Assembly (NCBI GenBank): GCA_013368315.1
Contig: JAACJM010000179.1
Location: 1 to 64,000 of the forward strand
Reading direction: 5' to 3'
Length of the DNA stretch: 64,000 nucleotides
DNA from: Tetrapyrgos nigripes
Taxonomy: Eukaryota > Basidiomycota > Agaricomycetes > Agaricales > Campanellaceae
Shown here: piece after piece, positions 9,738 to 20,792 of the stretch
Layout of the letters: each line of letters starts with the position of its first letter
Numbering within the stretch: the first letter of the stretch is position 1
The notes under the pieces: generated by a model
Told to the model about the DNA's origin: nothing
What the model saw: the letters and a program-made list of their open reading frames with translations, nothing else
Database searches by the model: none
Translations under genes and position numbers: made by a program

Positions 9738-12146
9738 TAATTCTGTTTGTCGTTTGTCGTTTGTCGTTGAGCGTGGTTTTGGGTTTTGGTTTTGATTTCT
9801 ACTTCACGGTGGTACTGTTGTTGTTGTTGAGTAGAGTGTAGATAGTAAACAGTAGAGAGTAGAGATTGGAGATTGGAGAGTAGACCGCGTACGTCGCGTA
9901 AAGACGTACTTGATCTTTGGGTAATACACCGTGAATGACAGGACAGGATTCTCCGAGTCGGGATAAAGCTGAGCCTAGTAGAGCCACTACCAGCAGCTCA
10001 GAAGCCCAGACTGCGAGGCCAGTCCCGTAAAGATACTGAGATAATAGTCTTGGAGTAGATTTGAAGAAGAACTCACAACGTCCGTCGTAACTCGTCCTGA
10101 GGAGCGGTCAACCTGATTCCTGATTCGCAGGTAAAGACGTTGACCGTTATTGAGACCTCTAGTCTAGTCTAGTCCAATCTGTTTGGAGAGACGATGACGA
10201 TGACGATGAGAAGGCGAAGTTATCGTGCAAGTTACTGACAGTGAGTACGTAAGAAAAGATATTCGTGTCATGATCGCGTTATACGGCACTTTGGACGGCA
10301 ATTCCAAGTTTTTCTTACCGGTGCACCGTGCCATGATGATCATGTCACTTACATGTAGACTCAAAAAGTAGAAGCCTAGAAGAAATAGCTGAGTGTGTTG
10401 GACTTGAGGCTGAGGCTAGTGAGCCAAGCAATCAGCTATGCATATTGGCTCTAAAAACTAACCTGTGACAAATTACAAAGCTGATCCAGTCTGAGTCAGT
10501 CCCTTGCTTGAGCGACTGATGTGTCTCCCCATTCTTGGCATCTGATCGAATCTCACGATTGTCTCCATTCTTGATATCATGCAACTTCTGCACTTCTACA
10601 GGACCCCTTAGAGGCTCCAAGTCCGGATTTGGCTTACGGCTTATCACTCTCTCAGAACCTCAGTGCTATTTTTTTAGTTCCTTATTCGCCTAGCACGACA
10701 CCCATCGATTACGCTCAGGCTTCAACTTTAGTGAGAACTAACACCTATCAAGGCCTGTCCACAGCGTCTGGCCCCGAGGGTACCTGACAGAGAAGACTGT
10801 CATGCCACAAGGCAGTATTAGTAGTGTCCGTGCTGTGCGAGAGTAAGTTATAGTGTGTAGAGTCAGAGAGAAAAAAAAAAAAAATCTATCAACCTAAGTG
10901 CTATTAGTGCTTGTAGTAGTTACTATACCTGCTGTCTAACTTTCTTGATTCATTGAATGACCTATGTTTTAGTAGGCCAGATAAAAATTCCACATCATCA
11001 AAGCCAGAAAGCCCCGAAGTCGTAGGCTGGTAGGTATCATCGCCAACCACTGCCTCTTTTCGATCTCGTGAGTCATTGCTCGAAAGAGCTCAATTTGCCG
11101 AAAGTCAATGTGAGAACTTTCTAGCAGGATGCGGGCTGACTTGATGGTCAAACGAACCCTCGAAGAACCAACAACGGATTCGGAACTAGACTCGAGCCAG
11201 TCACTTCTGCAAGTTTGATGAAAGGTCAATCAAACTTGACAAACCGCTTGGTTCTTGATCGACTTTTCATCAAACCTTTGCAAAAGAGTGGTTCGAGTCT
11301 AACTCGAAACCAACAATCTCCGCACTGCGGTCTTTGGGTGCAAAGGCACCTATAGCAAGCCATATTTCTTTCCACGGCATATCACATTTCTTTGGTTCTC
11401 TAGGTTCTCTAGGAACCTCTGCGTTGTGCCACTTCTACATTACAGCTGCGTCAAGGTATCATTTGATGTTCTTTTGCCCGATCCTTGCCCCTCATCGAAC
11501 TGATTTTGAAGGCTAGGGCTCAGCTAACGTCAGATTGTCGCCGTTTCCCCGTTTTGTGGGGCACATCGTAAGTTCTGAGGGCCTAAGCCGCTTGTTGACA
11601 TACACTGGATTCTTGGAATCCAAGATTTTGGGAAGAGGTTCACCGTTGGAGAACCGGGCCCAACCGCTTCATATCTTCTCTATCCTCATAATTCATGTCT
11701 ACGCCGTCAGTCATGGACCATTGCGAACCAAAATTATCATGTCGGCTTCCTATCACTATATCCTCCACCAGTAGGGATCGATAGTCCCAACGAAAAGGAG
11801 CTTAAAGAACTTAAATTAGCCTCTGACTCCATGGGAATGGGAGCTGCCAGGCTTTGAAGCGGCCATGACTCACGCCATCATTGGATGTAAGAGAGTCAAG
11901 TGTCACAGTGGATATGCCATTACATCTGAAGCCATATGAAGATCGCAGAGTTATCACCCCAGATTTCAGGATGGAACCTCCCAGATACATATAAGACCCA
12001 CATTCATAGCTTGCCAGACGTACAGCGAAAAAACAGCCATCCTTCTAGGTCGCTTTGGCCGTCAAGTTCTCGCAGTTATTCAAGTATGCTACTCTCTTCC
12101 ATTGCTCAGTCCCGGAGTTAGTGATGCTAATCCCGTCCAGTAAACG
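9738..12146. other. 2.4-kb intergenic region with a possible orphan exon pair and a foldback
   Basis: No complete gene is visible. On the minus strand, 10139-9920 contains a segment that could be two exons. One reads RIRNQVDRSSGRVTTDV up to a GTGAGT donor near 10075. The other starts after CTCAG near 10037, reads YLYGTGLAVWASELLVVALL and on to LPKDQ, and ends at a GTACGT donor near 9912. No further exon was found on either side, so this stays tentative. GTAAAGA recurs three times nearby (about 9898, 10027, 10131). A 14-base A run lies near 10871. The foldback at 11168-11315 is listed separately. Confidence 0.4.
11168..11315. repeat. Imperfect inverted repeat (foldback) of about 50-bp arms
   Basis: The left arm at about 11176-11232 contains GACTCGAGCCAGT...TTTGATGAAAGGTC. 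Its imperfect reverse complement at about 11262-11312 contains GACTTTTCATCAAA...GGTTCGAGTCTAACTCG. The loop is about 30 bp. It could be a degenerate foldback element; there is no coding capacity. The GGTTCGAGTC in the right arm resembles a tRNA B box, but no matching A box or cloverleaf is present. Confidence 0.5.
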
Positions 12147-13539
12147 ATGTCGTCAGGAAAGCTATCCGTGACTGCGGGTATTCCATCCATTCCAGGCGTA
12201 ACGACTGCCAAGACCCTTCGACCTGGTGCTCAGTCGTTCCGAAACTCAGGATGGCTGCCCAGGAGCAAAGAAGCCTTCGACAAATTCCTCCTGGATTTGA
12301 TCAAGACAATCGAGTTACCGATCTATACTACGGACAGTCCAACGCTTTTGCCGCCCGTGCAAGAGTTCAAGGACTTCATCGAGAACGACCCGACCGTATT
12401 CCTCGAGTTTAACCGTATGTTTGACAACATACCCGACACTGAACGTGTACGCATTCTTCTCGTGCTTTATCGTCCGACAGGGATGCTCATGTCCGATCGG
12501 ATAGCCCAAAAACTATATCGAACTCGTCAGCATGTTCAACGAGATATTCAGGACGGCTCCTGACTTTGGGTCACTCGGTCCACCTGTATACATGATCATG
12601 GCCAACATCATGAACAGCGAGGGCGGTTTTTCCGCGTTCACGAAGGACAAGCTGAACTTCCACTTCAAAAAGATGTTTGAGACGTGGACATTGTACCTCA
12701 CGTCGAAGGACTCCCGCAGTGTACTCAACGCGGGTACCAACGGATGGCTCAATCCAACCGCACTTACCGCCATGATGAAAGAGTTCCCTAACCGCACTTT
12801 TGATCAAGTTTTCATCTGTGACACGTCTGCCGACTATTACGGATACACATCGTTCGAGGACTTTTTCAATCGACGATTCCGTGACCCTCAGACAGATCGA
12901 CCTACAGGCCCCATTGATGACCTCCGTCTCATCAGCGCTGCCTGCGAATCCACCTCGTATGCCTATCAGGAGAACGTAAAACGCTCCGATCCACTGTTCA
13001 TCAAGGACGAGGCATATTCCCTTGTTCATCTCCTCGCCGATAACTACGTCGACATCTTCGAAGGCGGAACTATCCTACAGGGCTTCCTTAATACCACCAG
13101 CTACCATCGCTGGCATGCCCCTGTAAATGGCGTCATCCAAAAGATCGTAGACGTACCCGGTACCTACTTCGCCCAAGCACCTTACACAATCGGACTGCCC
13201 ACGGACGACGACAACGACGCACCGCCGTACCTTAAATCCCTTCGCTTCTTCGCCAACACCGCTGCTCGCCAGCTCATATTCATCCAATCCGACAATCACA
13301 AACTGGGCCTCATGTGCTTCATCGCGATCGGAATGACAGAGATCTCTTCTTGCCAGGCAACCGTCTACGAGGGCCAGCATGTGAAACGAGGTGATGAACT
13401 GGGGATGTTCCATTTCGGAGGATCATCTTCTGCTCTTGTCTTCCGCAAAGCTGCGAACGTTCAGATGGATGATGACTATAAAGTCCCGGAAGTTGCCTTG
13501 AAGATTAACGCACCTATCGCTACTGTTTCCGCCGTCTGA
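12147..13539 (+). CDS. Phosphatidylserine decarboxylase-family enzyme (PsiD-like)
   Basis: Two exons, 12147-12446 and 12505-13539, are separated by a 58-bp intron (GTACGC...GATAG) and give 444 residues. This is close to the length of fungal PsiD-type decarboxylases (about 440). The N-terminal third matches the PSD-related helical domain common in basidiomycetes (FKDFIENDPTVFLEF, then PKNYIELVSMFNEI). The C-terminal part has the PSD fold, with SFEDFFNRRF, the histidine motif YHRWHAPVNGVI near residue 300, and FHFGGSSSALVF near residue 405. In this family the serine of the Gly-Ser site undergoes self-cleavage to form the pyruvoyl cofactor. No mitochondrial or membrane anchor is obvious. The substrate may be phosphatidylserine or an amino acid such as tryptophan; sequence alone does not decide this. 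No other psilocybin-pathway gene (kinase, methyltransferase, P450) lies nearby. Confidence 0.85.
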
Positions 13540-16267
13540 ACACATGGTCCGTCTTTTACCCTGACTTTCCGCTTTTGTCTGACTCATGAATCCGGATTTA
13601 GGTCGTTCGACGCTCGAGGCGAAGGCCTGGGGAATATGAATTGTTTTAAAATCTAATGTACTTGTACTCTTACGAAGAAAAATGGACACACTGTACATAT
13701 GATGCGCAAATGTTAACTCTCCATGCGCCTCGACGTGATGTTACTGCGAGTAGCTATGCAGCCATGTTACGTCTGTGGAAGGTGAGCTCCGTCTTCCATG
13801 CATATCTCAGAAACGCAAGGACTAGTCTATATATACTGTATATGTCCTGGTATCACATACCCAGCGAGAAATGATAATACTACATAGCCAACATACACAG
13901 AAGACCATCCGCATATTCTCGCCTCCCATTAACCAGACGTCAGTCTGAATCCCATAATAGATCGCCCTCGAGCTCGTCGTCACTAGGGACTCCGAAGCCC
14001 CCGAACCTTTCCAAAGCGTGATCCTTTTGCGGAATGACACGATGCCTGAAAGGGGAGAAATGCGTCAGTAAACCAGTAGATAGTAAGATGCTGTTGGAGT
14101 AAACAAGCTATGTAGTCCTCGTAGGGGTCTATAAATGCTTTGCTTCTTAATTTCGTTTGAGGACTATATTATGACTTAGAGCACATTTCTATCTACATAT
14201 AGATAACGAATATTCTACATCGGAGTGCTACTTAGATTATATCTGTATCTGGATCGCTTCATCGAGAATGCCTCACAGAATGCCTCACAGCTGGCAGATG
14301 TGGTGGTGGCATGAGAATAGTAGAGATAAAGAAACGAAAAAATCTCGTAGTATCAAAGACAGAATTAAGTATAGATAGAATACGAGAATATGAATAATAT
14401 TAAAAAGTGAAAACAGAAAAAATAAGAATGGTCACTCTGTAGTATCGAAACAGAGTCTCTAAGTAAGCTAAAATATATATAAATACACTACTAAAGAAAA
14501 AAAAAAAAAAAAAAAAAAACGTATCATGAGGTTGATGCGTCTGCTCTATTCACGTGTATTTCGTCATACCCGACAGCATGAGTAGAAGAACAACATCTTA
14601 CCGCCCTTAACGGTGGTAAAGATCGGTCAGGTAAAGTTTCGGATGATGGTGCAGTATGGAAAAAACTGATGAGGAACACGCCGTCTGAAATGTTCAGTGA
14701 AAGTCCTAATTACCTGTTTGTGCGTGTCACAATTGTAAAATGACGTTGTCCGAAGTCGCAGGCGTCGTCCTAGTGGCTATGTGAGTAAGCGAACTTGGCG
14801 TTCCAGGCGAAACGACCAGTTGGTGCTAGCTATGAACCAACCGATTATAACTCGGAAGAGATGGTGGAACAGGGACGCCGTATTGGCGACACTATTGCTT
14901 TAGCCTGTCGGAACGATTGATGTAGATTTTAGGACATTTCGGTCAAGGATTGGTCTCCCCTTCGAAGTTTTCGCTGGTGCAAATAAGTTGAATGTGTAAG
15001 AGGATTGATAGTCCTAGTAATATACTAGTACTGATAAAGTGGCGGTGTTACTATATGCACTTTAAAAGCGAGAATTTCCGAATGGGTATAAGAGCACTGG
15101 CGGTGGTTGCAGTCTGGGCATCGTGACCGTAACGTAGACCTCGTCCTTCATGTTATCCTTTGTTTGTAGCGCAATCTCAATTCATCTCCTTCCCTGGCAC
15201 CGAAATGCTATAGACGGCCTCAATGGAATGAAGAGATATTATTATATTCGAAGAACTACCTACTAGGAAACAAACAGGTTGAACTGTGGAGAACTACTGT
15301 TACTTTACTGACCAAGCTTGGACCAAGCCAATCCGTCGTCCAGCCTTCCAGAGACTTACAGGTCACACATGCATGCTTCAGCGCTTCAGCTTTCATCGGG
15401 CACTCCCCCTCATCCACGGTACGTCTGCCTAGTCGTGTTTATGGGAGTGACTTGGCTCATAGACAGAAACCTTTCTCCGACTTCCCAGATAACCAAACAC
15501 GATGACTCTCACCAGGACGATACTTTCCTAGTATTCTCCCATCGGCCAACCGCTAGCCTATTATATGTATTATTTTTTTTTTTTTTTTTTTTTTTTTTCG
15601 CTGTATGTATACCCTTTCCAAAAAAAAGAACTACTCGAAGTGGGGCGCGGGGTAATTCCTGTGTGGAGGCGGAGAAACTGCCCTCCGCATTTTGATAAAT
15701 TTTGATTGGTCAACTGTGTGAGCCGCCGGTCAATTTTTAGTGGATACATACCTTTTACTGACCTATGTATGACCCTCCATGCTTTCAGGATGTATATTTT
15801 TCTGGGTCCTGAGGAACGCTGGAGCTTCAGTCTCCAAGGTTGTCTTTCCAGGACAAACTGGACGCACACTGTCATTTGCAACCAGGACATGCATGGATCG
15901 CTCAGCTCTCGCTACTAGCTAGTAGTATGGCAGCTCCTAGCCAATCAGAATTCGTCTATTTTTTTTCGCACCGGATCGCCTGAAGTATCCAATCGTCATC
16001 GATATCTTTCCCCATTTACAAGAGTTTACGTGTTTACGACCAGAAGCGGGTCAAAGATAAATACGCCAACCAGTCTCCAGGATGCGGATAATCTTTGCTT
16101 GACCCGTCTCGTCTCTTCCTTTGACCGCTCGTCCACCCACACTCTGCGGTACACATCCATATCCACCAACGCTACGTTGCTGCTTACTGTGACGCGGAGT
16201 AGCGAACTTTTACGCCAGCTAAAAGCACGGCCTAACGAGTGGACATTGGTCTGAAAAAATTTTCCCG
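13540..16267. other. 2.7-kb intergenic region, AT-rich with A and T homopolymers
   Basis: No coding feature can be supported. It contains an A23 run at 14497-14519 and a T26 run at 15573-15598, with AT-rich sequence around 14340-14500. The opposite homopolymers 1.05 kb apart could mark poly(A)-type retroelement relics, but no element sequence is recognisable. Confidence 0.5.
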
Positions 16268-18580
16268 ATGGGCTTCAAAATAGTTCATGACCCAAATACC
16301 CCTCACGAGATATATAACGCTCGTATATATGCTACTGCTGTAAGCACTCCCGTCCTCTTTTTGACATCCACGAGTTGCATTGACACCCTGCCTTTTGCAG
16401 ATCGTCATATCTTTCGGAGCGCTACTCTTTGGATACTGTGCCTCGTAAGCTTCTCCATTACTAGTCGAGAAAAGAAGCTGACTTTTGTCTTTCCAGCTTC
16501 ATTGGCACCACAATAACACTCACCGCTTTCAAGGAAGATTTTGGACTTGCAGACTTGTCAGAAACAGCGAGGAATAGTATTAACTCGAATATTGTGGGTC
16601 TGATTGGAAATATATGAGTGTATTCTTCTCATGCCCATCTGATGTTGTGCGCAGGTATCGGCTTTCCAAGCATGTGCGATTGGAGGAGCATGTACGTCTC
16701 TCGTCTTCCAAGTACCTTAGTAATTTACCCATGGCTTAGATGTCTTTCTACAGTGTTCGGGTACCCCGTCATGGAAAAATTCGGCCGGAAGGTGATTTGA
16801 CGCGTTGTTCCAACCTTGGGTCTCTCATCATCCATCCTGACGTGAATTTTTACTCTGACCTGCCTAGGTCTGCCTTCAAATCGCCGGTCTCATATTCATG
16901 CTCTCTGCCATCTTGCAAGTCGCTGCTACCAATAACTTGGACACGATTTACGCTGGTCGAGCAATTGGAGGTTTCTCTGTCGGAATTGTCACGACTGTCT
17001 GTCCCGTTTATTTAGCTGAAGTGTCTCCTCCTTCTATACGTGGTCGCCTTGTTGGGTTTTGTGAGTCTTTTTCATGGAGAAAGTCAACTTTTATTGACCT
17101 TTCCTCATTCAGACGAAATTGCATATCAGCTTGTTGCCGTGGTTGGATTCTGTAAGTTGTCTCTGGTTTTCAGGAGGTTTGTAACTCAGCTCAATGCGCA
17201 GGGATAAATTACGGCATCAGGGAAACGATGGAAGAGCACAAAAGTTCCACCTGGCGCATACCTATGGCGGTGCAGCTCATTCCTGGCGGGATGCTGCTCC
17301 TCGGGAGTGTATGTTGCTTTCATCGTCCTCACTTCTTACCGAACTACGCCTAACCTCACGACCACTGTACTCTTCTCTAGCTCTACTTGAAGGAGTCTCC
17401 TCGCTATCTCTTGAAGAGGGAGAAAACCGAACAAGCTAGCAAGATTCTTGCTTACCTTCGCAATCTTCCTCCGAATCATGATTATATTGAGAATGAGCTT
17501 TCAGCTACGGTTATGCAGATTAATCGTGAGCGAGAGGTTACTGCTCGGTATAAGGGGAATGCGGTGCCGAAATACTTCAAAGGGTTCGTGGCATATGTAT
17601 ATTGGTTCTCACCGTGATCCTCAAACGTCGATATTTTCTAGGATGTGGAACGAAGTCTCTAAGAAGGGTATCAGAAATCGGATGATTATCGGAGCGTATG
17701 TCGTTTCTGCTCTATTTCTCTGATGTACATAGACTGAGGTGCTCGTACATAGTTGGATCATGATTTGGCAAAACATGTCAGGGATTAATGCTATCAACTT
17801 TTACTCGCCTACCCTCTTCGCCGACATTGGTGTTTCCGACACGTCATTCTACACCGGGATCTATGGCGTTCTCAAAGCAGTAGCCTCTCTTGTATTCTTC
17901 GCCTTCCTCGTAGACTCTCTTGGGAGACGTCTTCCTCTCCTCATTGGTGCTACGCTGTCTGGCTTCTGGTAAGTCAACTGTAACACGTCCTCACCCCTCT
18001 CAACTAATCATGACCATTAGTCTCCTCTACGTCGCCATCTATGTCAAAATCGGCCATCCCGCAACCCAAGAAGTCATCAGCGCCAGTACCGCAGCAGGTG
18101 GTCGAGGTGCCATCGCTTTCATCATGCTCTTCTCTATATTCTACTGTATGGGCTGGAACGGTCTCGCGTGGGTCATTTGCGCAGAAATCTACCCAACTCG
18201 TATTCGTGGCTTTTGTGCTGCATGGACAGCGTTTTGGCAATGGGTAATGCAACTGGTCATTGTCAGGACCACAACGACTATGTCGGAGAATTTGGGCTGG
18301 GGCATGTTTTTGTTGTTTGCGCTTTTCAATTTTGCGTCGGCTGTGTTTACGTACTTCTTTATACCTGAAACGGTGTGTCCTTTCTTTCTTCTCGTTTCGG
18401 TGGTATGGTTGCTGAGCTCCTTGTTTGGTCATGTAGAAAGGGAGGACGCTCGAGGATATGGATGTTGTCTTCGGTTATACGCGTTATGACAAGGCAGTGG
18501 AAGAAAAAGAATCGCGCGAGATGATTGAAAATGTCAGAAAGGAAAGCGTACCCCGAAAAGGGGATCAAAAAGCGGTCTAG
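16268..18580 (+). CDS. MFS sugar/quinate-type transporter
   Basis: This is a 12-TM major facilitator of the sugar porter family, probably a proton symporter of a sugar or quinate-like compound in the plasma membrane. About 13 exons were followed: 16268-16339, 16401-16444, 16497-about 16599, 16655-16691, 16754-16791, 16868-17060, 17113-17151, 17202-17308, 17381-17583, then from 17642 with one uncertain junction near 17700-17750, up to 17968, 18021-18372 and 18437-18580. Family marks are FGALLFGYCAS in TM1, FGYPVMEKFGRK after TM2, GRAIGGFSVGIVTT, the central LKESPRYLLKR, SGINAINFYSP in TM7, VDSLGRRLPL, and the closing PETKGRTLEDMDVVFG. The start MGFKIVHDPNTPHE is typical for this subfamily. The PSD-like gene upstream is 2.7 kb away, so a functional link is speculative. 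Confidence 0.85.
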
Positions 18581-18910
18581 CAAGGGAGCATGAAGCTGGG
18601 CGATACTGATGATATGTAGAGATGAAGCTCGTGTACTGTTGTATTATATGCATATAGAGAGAGTGCAGTATCTTTGAGTACCTTTTTACACCCTGATCGT
18701 TTCATCAACCTCAACTTCCTCGCCGAGTCAGACAGATATATAAATATCTAGGCTACTAGAAAAACTTTTCCATTCCGAAATTAGGTCATCATCATGGAAC
18801 GCGCTGGAACCCTGAAACTTGATATTCGCAGAGAATTCCTATCAAAAATACTTACATACAGAGAAAAGTCCTTGTTTTTTAGACTTGGACCTCAACCATC
18901 ACCACTGCCC
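18581..18910. other. Intergenic, 330 bp
   Basis: This separates the transporter stop from the preferred start of the next gene. It contains AT-rich sequence (TATATAAATATC near 18736) that could serve as a promoter. An in-frame ATG at 18794 could extend the next gene upstream. Confidence 0.35.
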
Positions 18911-20655
18911 ATGTCCACGCAATCTGCACACCGAGATACCCCGAGTGTTGATGAAACAGAAGTGACTCATGACCAAGATGAAGATGATCTCGTCGAAGTC
19001 AATTCGACCGTGACGGGGACTCTCAAGAAGCAATTCGCCCATGAATATCGTCGACATGGCAGTACGAAAGAAAGGAGATCGTGGATCAAAAAAAATACGG
19101 AACTTGTAAGTCTCTTACCATGAGATTCCAGTCCTCTTGTCGAGAAACGGAGAATGAAATCGAACTAATCAACACTAACTTCACCAGTGTTGTACAGCCT
19201 GCATCCAGGCAAACGTACCTTGCATCCCTTCTCAAGATTTCCCTCGCTGCCAGACATGTAAGACTAAGAAAAGATCGAGCTGCAGTCGTGTTGCACAAGA
19301 ACGGAAAGAACGCCTGATGAGCGTGCTGGATATTGACGAGACGACTTTTGAAGCATTGCATAGCTGGTATGAAAAGTCGTCTTTTGCCAAGTCGGAGACC
19401 GCGAATGCGAATGGGACTCGGAAGCCTAGGGGGGCAGCGGCAGTGGCGACTGCGAGTACTGCTGCTCGGAATGCGCCAACCAATGGGAAGTCGACTGCCA
19501 ATGGAAAGAAGAAAACCGTACCGCAGGTTCTGTCAATGCTCAAGCTGAAGACTAAGGTCCCAGAGTCCCGACCAGCAGCGGTCAATCAGGCAAATCAAGT
19601 GCCTCAGCAAAGCAGGCGGGTCATGGTCGTGGTGGACTCTGCTCCAGCAGCGACAGGTATGGTTAAGAAGGTATGGCATTCTCTATGGAATGTGACAGCG
19701 AACGAACTTTGTGCTAATGACAGACTGTCCTCAACGATTTCAGCCGAAACCTCAGCCTCCAAAACCCAGCAGCATTATGAAGCCTCGATCAACCACTGAG
19801 TCCCAACGAAACCATGTCAGGGCTCCTCCTATATCTGAACCCCCAAAAATCAGGCAAGTAAGCCCGAAACATCAACGAAAAGTATTAACACCCACCTGTG
19901 TTCTAGTCTTTCCGAGTCGTCTGCAAAGCCACCGACCGGGAGAAACCATCCAGCTAGTCAGAGCACAAATTCCAATCATAGTTCTTCTAAAGATAGGGTC
20001 CGTCCAATCAGAAAAGGCAGCGTTCCAGCTATACCAGCAAAATTTAGGGACTTGGATAGGGAAAACAGCGAGGAAGAGGAAGAGGAAGAACAAGGCGAGG
20101 GAAATGACAGCGGTGATGACGGTTACGAGGAGGAGGGTCAACGCAATCATGAAGACGAAGTGGACTACAACGAAGTGAACGAGACTCTGAGAATAAAACA
20201 AGAGATGATAAATGGTCAGTATCTTCCTTGGACCATTTCTACCTTACTCGACGTTTCTGACACGTTCGACAGACCAAGTTGCAGCACTATCTCCTACAGC
20301 CATGACTCGTACTGAGCAGATGAAGAGTTTTATCCAGCTGCATGTCTACAAACGCAAACTCGAACTTGGGATGAGGCAGGTACCTCCTGGGAGTGCATTG
20401 AGGGATACACTGGGAGATGTTGTGACAGGCTTAGGAAATCTTGCGTCTGTGCACCTTGACGCTATGGCATTGGGCTTTGAACAAGGTTCTACTCTGCCTA
20501 GTCCCAAATCTTCACAAGCAGGTAGTAATCGAAGACCTAGGTCCCAGGTGATAGACGACGAGATTGACGAGATTGACGAGCTCCCAGAAAGGAAGGGTCC
20601 AGCTAGGAAGAAGTTCAGAAAGGAGGTCAGGTTTTCCAGAATCAGAGAAGATTGA
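18911..20655 (+). CDS. Cysteine-cluster protein of unknown function (possible zinc-binding)
   Basis: Exons 18911-19105, 19188-19670, 19744-19853, 19907-20214 and 20273-20655 keep one frame. After an acidic N-terminus, exon 2 opens with the cluster CCTACIQANVPC...CQTCKTKKRSSCS, a spacing (C-x2-C-x6-C-x8-C-x2-C-x7-C) that looks able to bind metal. It is similar in style to fungal zinc-cluster DNA-binding modules but is not a standard Zn2Cys6 domain. The middle is basic and low complexity, followed by an acidic stretch (ENSEEEEEEEQGEGND). The C-terminus has a helical segment (EQMKSFIQLHVYKRKL) and a basic tail (GPARKKFRKEVRF). The composition suggests a nuclear protein. The start at 18911 (MSTQSAHRDT) is preferred; an upstream ATG at 18794 is in frame. 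Intron 19854-19906 has a GC donor. Confidence 0.65.
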
Positions 20656-20792
20656 AGAAAGTCGAGATGGACAATCTTTGTGCAACACTTATTTGTTATT
20701 GTTTGAAATGAAAGATATTGTCTTTGCAGTATGAGCCGGCAATTTTTTGCAAAACATTTTTGCGGCCATTCCATCCGGGATTTATATCCAAC

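Noticed and set aside
11262..11312. GGTTCGAGTC motif resembling a tRNA B box
   Set aside because: No A box, acceptor stem or cloverleaf could be built, and the motif is explained as one arm of the foldback.
14497..15598. Retroelement bounded by the A23 and T26 runs
   Set aside because: No reverse transcriptase, tRNA-like head or target duplication was found between or beside the runs.
12147..18580. Secondary-metabolite cluster made of the PsiD-like decarboxylase and the MFS transporter
   Set aside because: The genes are 2.7 kb apart, the transporter is of the sugar/quinate family, and no kinase, P450, methyltransferase or synthase is present.
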